64,000 bases of DNA from Koleobacter methoxysyntrophicus (GCF_017301615.1 NZ_CP059066.1:1020001-1084000); one strand, 5' to 3'; positions 38,539 to 47,474 are shown, numbered from the stretch's first letter. Translations and numbers: made by a program. Notes: generated from the letters alone by a model not told the origin.

Positions 38539-39732
38539 ATGGCAAAAATGAAAGCGGTTACACTTTTTGCGGATTGGGATCCAAAACCTGATTTTAAGTT
38601 AGGTCCAAAAGATATTGAAGGGAAACAGACCTATCTTGGTAGTAAAGTATGGAGAAATCCACGAATAGAAATAGTCGAACATGATATTCCAGAGCCCGGT
38701 CCTGAAGAGGTTTTAATTGAAGTAAAGGCCTGCGGAATTTGTGGCAGTGATGTTCATATGGCAGAACCAGATAAAGATGGATATATTTTGTATCCTGGTC
38801 TAACAGGTTTTCCAACCATTTTAGGACATGAGCTTTCTGGAGTTGTTGTAAAAGCCGGTGAGAGAGCATTTGATAAAACGACTAACAAACCTTTCAAAGG
38901 TGGAGAATTGGTATGTGCTGAAGAAATGGTATGGTGTGGAAGCTGTAAACCTTGTGCTGATGGATATCCAAACCACTGTGAAAGGTTGGATGAAATAGGG
39001 TTTAATATAAATGGTGCCTTCGCGAAATATATAGTTCTCCCAGCAAAATTGCTATGGAGCCTGGAACCTCTAAGAAAAAGATATAAGGATGAAGAGATTT
39101 TTCTTGCAGGCAGCCTGGTTGAACCAACAAGTGTGGCTTACAATGCGGTAATTGAACGTGGTGGTGGAATAAGACCTGGAGATAATGTGGTAATATGTGG
39201 AGGAGGGCCTATAGGTCTTGCAGCATGTGCAATATTAAAGAGGCAAGGAGCGGCTAATGTAATACTGTCTGAGCCACAACCTGAAAGAGCTGAATTGGGA
39301 TTAAAAATGGGTGCTGATCATGTTATTAATCCCTTAGAGAAAGATTTCGCTGAGGAAGTGCTAAGATTAACGGATGGAATGGGAGCAAACCTTTACTTGG
39401 AGGCAACTGGGCTTCCGGATAAAGTATATCCCGGAATCGAACAAGCGATTTGGGAAGGCCGAACTTTGAACAGCACTGTAGTAATTGTTGCAAGGGCAGA
39501 TGCAAAAATCCCAGTAACAGGGGAAGTGCTACAGGTAAGAAGAGCTAGAATTATAGGAGCTCAGGGTCATTCTGGTCATGGAACCTTCCCAAGAGTTATC
39601 CAGGCTATGGCCAGTGGTATGGATATGCTGCCTCTTATTACAAAGAAGATCAGCCTTGAAGAAGTGCCAGAAAACATAATTGAATTAAGGACCAATAGAA
39701 AAGACTGTAAAATAACATGTGTTATGGATTAA
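38539..39732 (+). CDS. iolM: Scyllo-inosose 3-dehydrogenase (IolM-like, zinc alcohol dehydrogenase family)
   Basis: The 397-residue medium-chain dehydrogenase carries catalytic-zinc Cys in CGICGSDVHMAEPD (~70), GHELSGVVVKAGE (~95), a four-Cys structural zinc loop CGSCKPCADGYPNHC (~133-148) and the NAD fold VVICGGGPIGLAACAIL (~215). In Thermotoga maritima the IolM protein of this type and length oxidises scyllo-inosose to a diketo-inositol. The tight clustering with IolG-, IolN- and IolO-like genes supports that role; sorbitol or threonine dehydrogenase activity is the alternative. The ATG at 38539 has GAGGAGG upstream. A LacI/cre-like palindrome lies in its first codons. Confidence 0.82.
   Translation: MAKMKAVTLFADWDPKPDFKLGPKDIEGKQTYLGSKVWRNPRIEIVEHDIPEPGPEEVLIEVKACGICGSDVHMAEPDKDGYILYPGLTGFPTILGHELSGVVVKAGERAFDKTTNKPFKGGELVCAEEMVWCGSCKPCADGYPNHCERLDEIGFNINGAFAKYIVLPAKLLWSLEPLRKRYKDEEIFLAGSLVEPTSVAYNAVIERGGGIRPGDNVVICGGGPIGLAACAILKRQGAANVILSEPQPERAELGLKMGADHVINPLEKDFAEEVLRLTDGMGANLYLEATGLPDKVYPGIEQAIWEGRTLNSTVVIVARADAKIPVTGEVLQVRRARIIGAQGHSGHGTFPRVIQAMASGMDMLPLITKKISLEEVPENIIELRTNRKDCKITCVMD
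38549..38562. promoter_or_regulatory. LacI/CcpA-type operator within the start of iolM
   Basis: TGAAAGCGGTTACA fits TGNAANCGNNNNCA and shares the AAGCGGTTACA core with the site before the transporter operon. It lies over codons 4-8 of iolM, where it could act as a transcription roadblock. Confidence 0.45.
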
Positions 39733-39821
39733 TTTATTCACAGAATTGATTTTGTTTTTAACCGGGTAATAAATCTAAAAAATGATATCTTAATATCTAA
39801 AAATAGAGAGGTGGCTGAGTT

Positions 39822-40943
39822 ATGGCAAAAGAAAAAGACAAAAAATGGTTACTTACTGATAACCCCGCTATAATCTTTGAAGATAATGAAGTTGGGAGAC
39901 TCAAAAAACAGATTTGGGATGCATCAGAAGAAGAAATAGATAAGATTTTGGAAGAGTATGAAATTCCTTCAGAATCTGAACTGGGTAAACCCGGATGTTA
40001 CATTCAAAACACTCCACGGATTAAAGTTATCGAGAAAAGAAGAAAAAATGATATCGTGTTTGTCCCCATAGGATGTACAGAAAACCATGGAATCCATGCA
40101 AACAGCGGTCTTGATACATTTATGGTAACTCAGATTTTGGAAGGCGTACGCAGATACACTGCTAAACAGGGAAGAGAAGTTAGCCTTGCATTTCCACCTT
40201 TGAATTATGGAGGTCATCCATACCACCACATTGGTATGCCAGGCACTGTAATAATGCCAAAAGAGGCAGTAGAAGAAACAATTATATACACAATGTTGGG
40301 TTTATGGAATGATGGATTCCGTAAAATTATCCTTGTGAACAATCATGGCCATCTTTGGATGTTAGAATCAGCGATTCATGAATTCATGAAACGTTATCAA
40401 CTGCCTGGTATATTCCGTGTAATAGATTGGCACAGGGCTGTTAGAGAATTTTTCTATCCTGTCGATCGTGAAGACAGCCTTGAAACTCACTTCATTCATG
40501 CGGATGAAAGCGAAACTTCGGTAGGTCTCCTTATGTTCCCGGGTATGATTGATATGAGTGTTGTTCAAGATGCTGAAGGGGAAAGTTTCTTACCTGATGG
40601 CCATTTTGACAAATCCGTTGACCCCTACAGAAGACCCAGTCGCTGGTCTGAAGGAGAAGGTCACATGGCAATAGAGCGGGCTGCTACTCCTGAAGGTGTT
40701 GTGGGGAAACCCAGTCTGGCTTCGGCGAAAAAAGCAAAAAGGCCCATAGCAGCTATTCTCAAATATTTAACACTGGTACATGATCAAATACTGGAGGCTT
40801 TCCCACCAGGAAAAGTGCCACCAGTAGAAAAAGTAACATTGCGCACTGAAAAAGAAATGGAGCCTTTCCTAAAAGAGCCGGGAAGCAAAGGCTGGAAATC
40901 TGTCTACGAACTACCACAAATCGGAGTATTTCACAAACTATAA
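39822..40943 (+). CDS. iolN: 3-dehydro-scyllo-inosose hydrolase (IolN-like, creatininase family)
   Basis: The 373-residue protein has the creatininase fold and metal motifs: FVPIGCTENHGIHANSGLD (Glu, His, Asp, ~85-103), VNNHGHLWMLE (~172) and HADESETSVGLLMFPG (Glu, ~225). In the Thermotoga maritima route IolN opens the diketo-inositol ring to 5-keto-L-gluconate. The length and position between the dehydrogenase and epimerase genes match that gene set. Other creatininase relatives cleave cyclic amides, so the inositol role rests on context. The ATG at 39822 has AGAGAGGTGG upstream. Confidence 0.82.
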   Translation: MAKEKDKKWLLTDNPAIIFEDNEVGRLKKQIWDASEEEIDKILEEYEIPSESELGKPGCYIQNTPRIKVIEKRRKNDIVFVPIGCTENHGIHANSGLDTFMVTQILEGVRRYTAKQGREVSLAFPPLNYGGHPYHHIGMPGTVIMPKEAVEETIIYTMLGLWNDGFRKIILVNNHGHLWMLESAIHEFMKRYQLPGIFRVIDWHRAVREFFYPVDREDSLETHFIHADESETSVGLLMFPGMIDMSVVQDAEGESFLPDGHFDKSVDPYRRPSRWSEGEGHMAIERAATPEGVVGKPSLASAKKAKRPIAAILKYLTLVHDQILEAFPPGKVPPVEKVTLRTEKEMEPFLKEPGSKGWKSVYELPQIGVFHKL

Positions 40944-41044
40944 TCACACATCCTTTTTGGCAAGAGACAGGGAGAAGAGAAAACTCTTCTCCCTTCTGTT
41001 AAAGCAGTTTGTTAATTTTAATTTGTATACAGGGAGGAAATTTG

Positions 41045-41854
41045 ATGAAAAAGTGTATAGTAGTGTCAATATCTGATGCGAAATTTTCAGCCCTTGCCTT
41101 CAAAGAAGATGTGGAAAACAGCATAAGAAAAGTAGCTGAGCTTGGATTTGATGCTGTAGAACTCCATGTAAGGGATCCAAAAGAGGCAGATGTTGATTCG
41201 ATTAAGCAATTGGTATATGCCTACAATTTATCAGTTCCTGCAATAGGAACTGGTCAGGTGTATGGTGAAGATGGTTTGAGTTTTACAGATCCTGATAAGG
41301 ATATAAGAGAAAAAGCCATCCAAAGAATAAAAACCCATGCGGATTTCGCGGCGCATTTCAATGCCCAGGTTATAATCGGGCTTGTCCGCGGGAAACTTCA
41401 AGAAGGGATGGCCTTTGCAGAAGCGGAAAAATATTTTGTAGAGTGTATGAGGAAATGTGGAGATTACGCAGCTAAAAAAAATGTGATTCTTACTGTAGAA
41501 CCCATAAACAGGTATGAAACTAACCTTTATAACACTATAGAAGAAATGCTGGAAGTTATCGGCAAGATTGACAGAGAAAATATAGGGATCCTTGCAGACA
41601 CATTTCATATGAACATAGAGGAACCTGATATTTTTGAAAGCCTAAAAAAGACTGGAGACCGTATAACTCATGTTCATTTTGCTGATAGCAACAGATGGGC
41701 TCCGGGATGTGGTCATATAGACTTTGATAAAGTTGTTTCAACTTTAAAAGAAATCGGATATAATGGTGCGGTTTCTGCTGAAATTTTGCCCAAACCATCT
41801 CCAGAGGAGTCCGCAAGGTTGACAATTGAGCACATGAAAAAAATCGGGTTATGA
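41045..41854 (+). CDS. iolO: 5-keto-L-gluconate epimerase (IolO-like, xylose isomerase-type TIM barrel)
   Basis: The 269-residue TIM barrel has metal ligands in LTVEPINRYETNLYN (Glu, ~150), ILADTFHMNIEE (Asp, His, ~185), HVHFADSNRWAPGCGHIDF (His, ~212) and SAEILPKPSP (Glu, ~245). In T. maritima IolO (about 270 residues) converts 5-keto-L-gluconate to D-tagaturonate, exactly the substrate of the next gene product. Related folds act as hydroxypyruvate isomerase or tagatose epimerase. The ATG at 41045 follows GGGAGGAAATTTG; an upstream frame extension lacks a site. Confidence 0.83.
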   Translation: MKKCIVVSISDAKFSALAFKEDVENSIRKVAELGFDAVELHVRDPKEADVDSIKQLVYAYNLSVPAIGTGQVYGEDGLSFTDPDKDIREKAIQRIKTHADFAAHFNAQVIIGLVRGKLQEGMAFAEAEKYFVECMRKCGDYAAKKNVILTVEPINRYETNLYNTIEEMLEVIGKIDRENIGILADTFHMNIEEPDIFESLKKTGDRITHVHFADSNRWAPGCGHIDFDKVVSTLKEIGYNGAVSAEILPKPSPEESARLTIEHMKKIGL

Positions 41855-41895
41855 TATACAAAGGCTACATTAAAAAATTATTAGGAGTGGTGTAA

Positions 41896-43422
41896 ATGCT
41901 TTTAAAAAGGGAACTTATACAGCAGGGGAAAATAGATGAAAAACTTATTTCCTTTAAAGGTGAAGGGCTCCCGGAAAAAGTAATTCAATTTGGAGAAGGC
42001 AATTTTTTGAGAGCCTTTGTAGAGTGGATGTTTCATGAGATGAACAAAAAAGGATTATTCAATGGTAAAGCAGTAGCTGTTCAACCCATTCCTTTCGGGA
42101 GGGCAAAAGAAATAAATGAACAAGATGGTCTATACACTCTTATTTTGAGAGGTATTCAACAAGGGCAGGTAATCGAGAAAAAAGAGATCATTACTTCATT
42201 AAGCCGCTGTATTAATCCATATGAAAACTATGATGAGTTACTAAAATGTGCTGAAAACCCTGAAATAAAATATATGATTTCCAATACAACAGAAGCTGGT
42301 ATAGCCTATGATAAAGAGGACAGTTTAGAGAACAAACCACCAAAATCCTTTCCAGGGAAAGTAACAGCATACCTGTATCATAGATTTAAACACTTTAACG
42401 GTGCACCGGATAAAGGAATGGTTATCATACCATGTGAGCTGATTGATAGAAACGGTGATAAACTAAAAGAAATAGTGTTAAAGCTTATTCAGGATTGGAA
42501 TTTATCGGAAGAGTTTAAAGAATGGGTTGAGCAAAACTGCAAGTTTTTAAACACCCTTGTAGATCGAATAGTCACAGGTTATTCTGAAAAAGACGTGGAA
42601 AAAATCCGGGAGGAATACGGTTATCAAGACAAAAACCTTGATACCGGTGAAATATTCCACCTGTGGGTTATAGAAGGAGATGAAAAGCTCAAAGAAGAGC
42701 TACCCTTCCACAAAGCTGGATTAAATATAATCTGGACGGATGATATGACTCCATACAGAACAAGAAAAGTTAGGATCCTAAATGGAGCCCACACTATGAC
42801 TGTGCCAACAGGATTTTTATATGGAATCGATACAGTAAAAGAAGCTGTTGAACATCCTGTAATCGGAAAATACATGGAAAAAGGTATATATGAGGAGATT
42901 ATACCCAGCCTAGACCTGGACAAAAAGGATATGCTTAAATTTGCCAATGATGTAGTTGAAAGGTTCAAAAATCCCTTTATAAAACATTATTTGATAGACA
43001 TTTCCCTTAATTCAACATCCAAATTCAAGACAAGGGTGCTGCCTTCAATAATCGAGTATGTAAAAAGAAAAGGCCAGCTTCCTAAAATCCTTACATTCTC
43101 CCTGGCGGCCCTTATAGCCTTTTACAGAGGAACAGTCATCAAAGATGGCAAATTAATAGCAAAAAGAAATGGTGAAGAATATGAAATCAGGGACAACATA
43201 GAAGCCCTTAAATTTTTCAAAAACCTGTGGAACAGAGAAATTAAAAATGAAGATGACTTTAAAGCAATTGTTGACAAAGTTTTGTGCCATGAAAAGTTCT
43301 GGGGTCAAGATTTAAGAGAAGTAGAAGGCCTTAAAGCTACAGTTGCAACATACCTTAAACAAATTATTGAAAGGGGTATGGAAGAAAGTGTAGCAAAACT
43401 TGTTAAGGAAAAGGAGGTGTAA
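41896..43422 (+). CDS. uxaB: Tagaturonate reductase
   Basis: NADH-dependent reduction of D-tagaturonate to D-altronate. The 508 residues belong to the mannitol dehydrogenase long-chain family: N-terminal VIQFGEGNFLRAFVEWMFHE, central LVDRIVTGYSE, catalytic region KVRILNGAHTMTVPTGFLYG (Lys and His, ~300). Length and motifs match UxaB rather than mannonate reductase UxuB, and it follows the epimerase that would make its substrate. The ATG at 41896 has AGGAGTGG upstream. The eda gene begins 3 bp after it. Confidence 0.92.
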   Translation: MLLKRELIQQGKIDEKLISFKGEGLPEKVIQFGEGNFLRAFVEWMFHEMNKKGLFNGKAVAVQPIPFGRAKEINEQDGLYTLILRGIQQGQVIEKKEIITSLSRCINPYENYDELLKCAENPEIKYMISNTTEAGIAYDKEDSLENKPPKSFPGKVTAYLYHRFKHFNGAPDKGMVIIPCELIDRNGDKLKEIVLKLIQDWNLSEEFKEWVEQNCKFLNTLVDRIVTGYSEKDVEKIREEYGYQDKNLDTGEIFHLWVIEGDEKLKEELPFHKAGLNIIWTDDMTPYRTRKVRILNGAHTMTVPTGFLYGIDTVKEAVEHPVIGKYMEKGIYEEIIPSLDLDKKDMLKFANDVVERFKNPFIKHYLIDISLNSTSKFKTRVLPSIIEYVKRKGQLPKILTFSLAALIAFYRGTVIKDGKLIAKRNGEEYEIRDNIEALKFFKNLWNREIKNEDDFKAIVDKVLCHEKFWGQDLREVEGLKATVATYLKQIIERGMEESVAKLVKEKEV

Positions 43423-43425
43423 AAA

Positions 43426-44079
43426 ATGATACCCAAATATGAAACTTTAAAAAGAATTCTTGACTGTGGGATCATAGCTGTAGTAAGGGCCAAATCACCA
43501 GAGCAGGCTCTCAAAATTGCCGAGGCCTGTAAAGAAGGCGGAATAACATCCATCGAGATAACCATGACAGTGCCCGGAGCAATAGACGTCATAAAACAAG
43601 TAGCCTCCACATACCCAAAAGACCAGATTCTTGTAGGAGCAGGAACAGTATTGGATGCCGAAACAGCAAGAGCAGCCATGCTGGCCGGTGCAGAATACAT
43701 CGTAAGCCCCCACCTTAATCAGGAAGTAGTAAAGATATGCAACAGGTATCAGAAAATCTGCATGCCCGGAGCAATGTCAATAAAAGAAATAGTAGAAGCC
43801 ATGGAAGCCGGAGCCGATGTAGTGAAGCTGTTTCCCGGCAGTCTGTTCGGCCCCAAAGCAATAAAAGCCATAAAAGGCCCCCTGCCCCAGGCGGAGCTGG
43901 TGCCCACCGGAGGAGTTAGCCTTGACAACGTAGAAGAGTGGATAAAAGCGGGAGCAGCCGCCGTAGGAGTAGGAGGCGACCTCACAAAAGAAGCCATACA
44001 AAAAAACGATTACAGCATTATAACCCAGAAAGCCAGACAATTCGTAGAAAAAATCAAAAAAGCAAGACAAAAACTATAA
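43426..44079 (+). CDS. eda: KDPG / 4-hydroxy-2-oxoglutarate aldolase
   Basis: Class I aldolase that splits 2-keto-3-deoxy-6-phosphogluconate into pyruvate and glyceraldehyde 3-phosphate, the last step of the island pathway. The 217 residues show the active-site Glu in ITSIEITMTVPG (~45), the substrate loop VGAGTVLDAETARAAMLAG and the Schiff-base Lys in GADVVKLFPGSLFGP (~130). The ATG at 43426+3 lies after AAGGAGGTG; starts three bases apart are indistinguishable by eye. The coding strand turns noticeably A/C-rich here compared with uxaB. Confidence 0.95.
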   Translation: MIPKYETLKRILDCGIIAVVRAKSPEQALKIAEACKEGGITSIEITMTVPGAIDVIKQVASTYPKDQILVGAGTVLDAETARAAMLAGAEYIVSPHLNQEVVKICNRYQKICMPGAMSIKEIVEAMEAGADVVKLFPGSLFGPKAIKAIKGPLPQAELVPTGGVSLDNVEEWIKAGAAAVGVGGDLTKEAIQKNDYSIITQKARQFVEKIKKARQKL

Positions 44080-44107
44080 AAAACCAAAAAAAAGGAGGTA
44101 AAAAAGC

Positions 44108-45133
44108 ATGACGAAAAAAGTAGTCACATTAGGAGAGATAATGCTGAGGCTGTCAACTCCCGGCTATCAACGATTCATCCAGGCCCAAAGCTTTGATGTA
44201 ACCTATGGAGGAGGAGAAGCCAATGTAGCAGTATCATTGGCAAACTATGGTCTTGATGCATACTTTGTCACAAAACTTCCCGACAACCCCATAGGCCTGG
44301 CGGCATTAAACCACTTGAGGAGATATGGAGTAAAAACAGACTACATCGTAAGAGGAGGAGACCGATTAGGCATATACTTCTTAGAGACCGGAGCATCCCA
44401 GCGTCCCTCCAAAGTAGTGTATGACAGAGCGGGTTCAGCCATATCCAGCGCAAAACCCGAAGAATTTGACTGGGATAAAATCTTTGACGGTGCAGCATGG
44501 TTCCACTTCACAGGTATAACCCCTGCATTAAGTGATGAAGCCACAGAAGTAACAAAAGCCGCGGCAAAAGCAGCCAAAAAACACGGAGTAAAAGTAAGCT
44601 GTGACCTAAACTACCGTAAGAAACTCTGGTCACCAGAAAAAGCAAACAAGGTAATGACAGAGCTTATGGAATACGTTGATATAGCAATAGGCAATGAAGA
44701 AGACGCAGAAAAAGCATTTGGTATCAAAGCAGCAGAATCAGACATAACTACCGGCCAGCTCAGTGAAGAAGGGTATAAACAGGTAGCAAAACAACTGGTA
44801 GAAAAATTCGGCTTCGAAAAGGTAGCCATAACCTTAAGAGAGAGCTATTCTGCATCAGACAATGGCTGGTCAGCGCTGTTGTATGACGGCAGCGAGTATT
44901 ACCGTTCAAGGAAATACAACGTCAGGATAGTAGACAGAGTAGGAGGAGGAGACTCTTTTGCAGGTGGATTAATATACTCCCTTCTCAATGGATATGACTA
45001 TCAGCGTGCGGTGGAGTTCGCCGTAGCAGCATCCTGTCTAAAACACACCATTCCCGGGGACTTCAACATGGTAACTGTGGATGAAGTCAATACCCTTGTA
45101 GAAGGTGATGCTTCCGGTAGAGTCCAGAGGTAA
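44108..45133 (+). CDS. kdgK: 2-keto-3-deoxygluconate kinase (PfkB family)
   Basis: Phosphorylates KDG to KDPG. The 341 residues have the PfkB pattern: N-terminal VTLGEIMLRLSTPGYQRF, GGGEANVAVSLANYGLDAYF (~35-54) and the C-terminal ATP/anion motif RVGGGDSFAGGLIYSLL (~275-291) with catalytic Asp. It has the same A/C-rich composition as eda. It is preceded by AAAGGAGG. A decayed copy of a paralogous C-terminus lies 1.6 kb downstream. Confidence 0.93.
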   Translation: MTKKVVTLGEIMLRLSTPGYQRFIQAQSFDVTYGGGEANVAVSLANYGLDAYFVTKLPDNPIGLAALNHLRRYGVKTDYIVRGGDRLGIYFLETGASQRPSKVVYDRAGSAISSAKPEEFDWDKIFDGAAWFHFTGITPALSDEATEVTKAAAKAAKKHGVKVSCDLNYRKKLWSPEKANKVMTELMEYVDIAIGNEEDAEKAFGIKAAESDITTGQLSEEGYKQVAKQLVEKFGFEKVAITLRESYSASDNGWSALLYDGSEYYRSRKYNVRIVDRVGGGDSFAGGLIYSLLNGYDYQRAVEFAVAASCLKHTIPGDFNMVTVDEVNTLVEGDASGRVQR

Positions 45134-45139
45134 TTTTAA

Positions 45140-45180
45140 GAGTTGCTGGCTAAATAGCCAGCACTCTCTTTATGGTTTTT
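45140..45180 (+). terminator. Hairpin after kdgK (weak terminator)
   Basis: GAGTTGCTGGCT (45140-45151) pairs with AGCCAGCACTC (45156-45166) with one unpaired position and an AAAT loop; TCTTTATGGTTTTTTA follows. It probably lowers but does not abolish read-through to uxaA. Confidence 0.6.
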
Positions 45181-45203
45181 TACGAGTAAGGAGGTAGTTT
45201 TAC

Positions 45204-46694
45204 ATGAAAAAAATCCTGAAAATCAATGAAAAAGACAACGTAGTAATAACTCTTGAAGATATAAAAGCCGGTGATGTTATAGAAACAGACAGAAAAAGTA
45301 TCTATGTCAAAGAAAACATCGCTGTTGGCCATAAGTTAGCCATAAAAAAAATGAACAAAGGTGATAAGGTAATAAAATATGGTTTCCCCATAGGACATGC
45401 AACCAAAGAAATTAATGAAGGGGAATGGGTTCATACCCACAACATCAAAACAAATCTATCGGAAATTCTTGATTATACCTACAACCCTATCGACATAAGC
45501 TTTAAAAAAGAGAAATCGGAACTTGCTTTTAAAGGGTTCAAACGAGATGATGGTCAGATAGGGATAAGAAATGAAATTTGGATAATTCCTACTGTTGGAT
45601 GTGTCAACAAAAGTGCGAAATTGATAGCTGAAGCAATTAAAGGTATGTTTGATAGTGATATCGATGGAGTATACCATTTTGAACACCCTTATGGCTGCTC
45701 ACAGCTTGGAGAAGACCATGAGAATACACAAAAAATATTAAAAAATATGGTTAAACATCCAAATGCGGGAGCAGTTCTGGTATTGGGCCTTGGTTGTGAG
45801 AACAATAATGTGGAAGAGTTTAAAAAACTACTGGGAGATTATGACAGTGATAGGGTAAAATTTTTAATAAGTCAGGAAGTAGAAGATGAAGTTGAAGAAG
45901 GAATAAGAATTGTTACAGAAGAACTATCAAGATATGCGAAAAGATTTAGACGAGAGGAAGTTTCTGTATCAGAACTAAAAGTTGGCTTAAAATGTGGAGG
46001 ATCTGATGCTTTTTCCGGTATAACTGCTAATCCCCTTGTAGGAGCATTTTCTGATAGGCTGGTGAAGTGGGGTGGCACAACAGTACTTACTGAAGTTCCT
46101 GAGATGTTTGGAGCTGAAACCATTCTTATGAATAGAGCAGTCAATGAACAGATTTTTCGCAAAATAGTGAAGCTTATAAATGATTTTAAAAACTACTTTT
46201 TGGAATACGACCAACCCATTTACGAGAATCCATCACCCGGTAACAAAAAAGGAGGCATTACTACTCTTGAAGAAAAGTCTTTAGGGTGTACACAAAAAGG
46301 CGGAACTACACCAGTAGTTGATGTTTTAGAGTATGGGGATTTGCTAAAAGCAAAAGGGCTAAACCTCCTGCAGGGGCCCGGGAATGATCTGGTTGCTTCA
46401 ACGGTTTTAGCTGCAGCTGGGTGCCAGATGGTATTATTTACTACAGGAAGAGGCACTCCTTTTGGTACATTTGTGCCAACCGTTAAAATTTCTTCAAACA
46501 CAAGATTATTCAACAACAAACAAAATTGGATGGATTTTAACGCCGGTGTGCTTACTGAGGGAATTTCTATGGAACAGCTGGTTGAAGAATTTATAAGCTA
46601 TTTATTAAAAGTTGCTAGCGGGGAAATAAAGACAAAAAATGAAATCAGAGGCTACAGAGAGATTGCTATTTTTAAACATGGAGTTACATTATGA
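45204..46694 (+). CDS. uxaA: Altronate dehydratase
   Basis: Iron-dependent dehydration of D-altronate to 2-keto-3-deoxygluconate. The 496 residues have the N-terminal SAF domain (NVVITLEDIKAGDVIET, ~10-90) and the UxaA catalytic domain with VGCVNKSAKLIAEAI, HPYGCSQLGEDHENTQ (~165), LKCGGSDAFSGITANP (~265) and a C-terminal GRGTPFGTFVPTVKISSN. All core cysteines of the family appear kept. It completes the link between UxaB and KdgK. The ATG at 45204 follows AAGGAGG. Confidence 0.95.
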   Translation: MKKILKINEKDNVVITLEDIKAGDVIETDRKSIYVKENIAVGHKLAIKKMNKGDKVIKYGFPIGHATKEINEGEWVHTHNIKTNLSEILDYTYNPIDISFKKEKSELAFKGFKRDDGQIGIRNEIWIIPTVGCVNKSAKLIAEAIKGMFDSDIDGVYHFEHPYGCSQLGEDHENTQKILKNMVKHPNAGAVLVLGLGCENNNVEEFKKLLGDYDSDRVKFLISQEVEDEVEEGIRIVTEELSRYAKRFRREEVSVSELKVGLKCGGSDAFSGITANPLVGAFSDRLVKWGGTTVLTEVPEMFGAETILMNRAVNEQIFRKIVKLINDFKNYFLEYDQPIYENPSPGNKKGGITTLEEKSLGCTQKGGTTPVVDVLEYGDLLKAKGLNLLQGPGNDLVASTVLAAAGCQMVLFTTGRGTPFGTFVPTVKISSNTRLFNNKQNWMDFNAGVLTEGISMEQLVEEFISYLLKVASGEIKTKNEIRGYREIAIFKHGVTL

Positions 46695-46763
46695 TTTCAT
46701 AATTTAAAAAGATAAAGCAAACGGCTGGAGCATATATGCTATAAGAATTCCTGCTCCATTTCC

Positions 46764-46802
46764 CTTGTAAAAGATGATGCTTCAGGAAAGGTTCAGAGGT
46801 AG
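46764..46802 (+). pseudogene. C-terminal relic of a second KDG kinase gene
   Basis: Thirteen codons read LVKDDASGKVQR and a stop, closely matching the end of the intact kdgK (LVEGDASGRVQR). The frame upstream is destroyed. It marks a lost paralogue, followed by its own terminator. The rest of the 46695-47012 gap holds no gene. Confidence 0.75.
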
Positions 46803-46863
46803 AAACGGGGCAATACCGCCTGGATATAAAACCTTTTAAATGGGCCAAAGCCTGCATTTAAAG

Positions 46864-46893
46864 ACCGGCATAGAAACAACCTGCCGGTTTTTT
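46864..46893 (+). terminator. Rho-independent terminator after the kdgK relic
   Basis: ACCGGCA (46864-46870) pairs with TGCCGGT (46882-46888), followed by a six-base T run. Probably it also ends the uxaA transcript. Confidence 0.88.
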
Positions 46894-47012
46894 CCATCTT
46901 AAGGAGTCCAATTGTATGGGGTTTGAAAGGTTAATAAAGTTTTTATTCAAGCGCCTGCTGTATTTTTTGAATTGTTTATTGTGATAACATGTAGTAGGAG
47001 GTGATTTTGTTT

Positions 47013-47474
47013 ATGATATTAGAAAAATTTAGTCTTAAAGGGAAGAAAGCGCTGATTACAGGAGCAGCCAGAGGCCTGGGCCAGGTTATGGCTGTTGGGC
47101 TTGCAGAGGCGGGAGCAGATGTTGCAGGAGTAAGCCACTCAAGCGATGATACAGAGACAAAAGCCAAGATAGAAAACATGGGTAGAAAGTATTTTTCAAT
47201 CAAAGCTGATTTAAAAAAGATGAGCGAAATAAAGCGAGTAATAAAAGAAGCAGTTAAGAACCTGGGACACATAGATATACTGGTAAACAACTCAGGAATC
47301 ATACAAAGAGCTCCGGCTGAAGAATTTACCGAAAAAGACTGGGATGATGTAATGGATGCAACTGCAAAAGCCATTTTTTCCCTCAGCCAGGCAGCAGCAA
47401 GGCACATGATTAAAAGAGGAAAAGGGAAGATCATAAATATCGCCTCCCTTTTATCTTTTAGTTATGTCAGATAA
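47013..47474 (+). pseudogene. Truncated short-chain dehydrogenase (KduD-like)
   Basis: The first ~148 residues of an SDR similar to 2-deoxy-D-gluconate 3-dehydrogenase: FSLKGKKALITGAARGLGQ (NAD loop), VNNSGIIQRAPAEEF (NNxG motif) and KIINIASLLSF up to the catalytic Ser. The frame then ends in SYVR and a stop where foreign sequence begins at about 47460. The catalytic YxxxK and the last ~100 residues are missing, so the product cannot work. AGGAGGTGATTTTG precedes the ATG at 47013. No remaining 3' part was found beyond the transposons. Confidence 0.85.

Noticed and set aside
43737-43919. Overlapping frames on both strands within eda
   Set aside because: They arise from the skewed composition of eda and carry no signals of their own.
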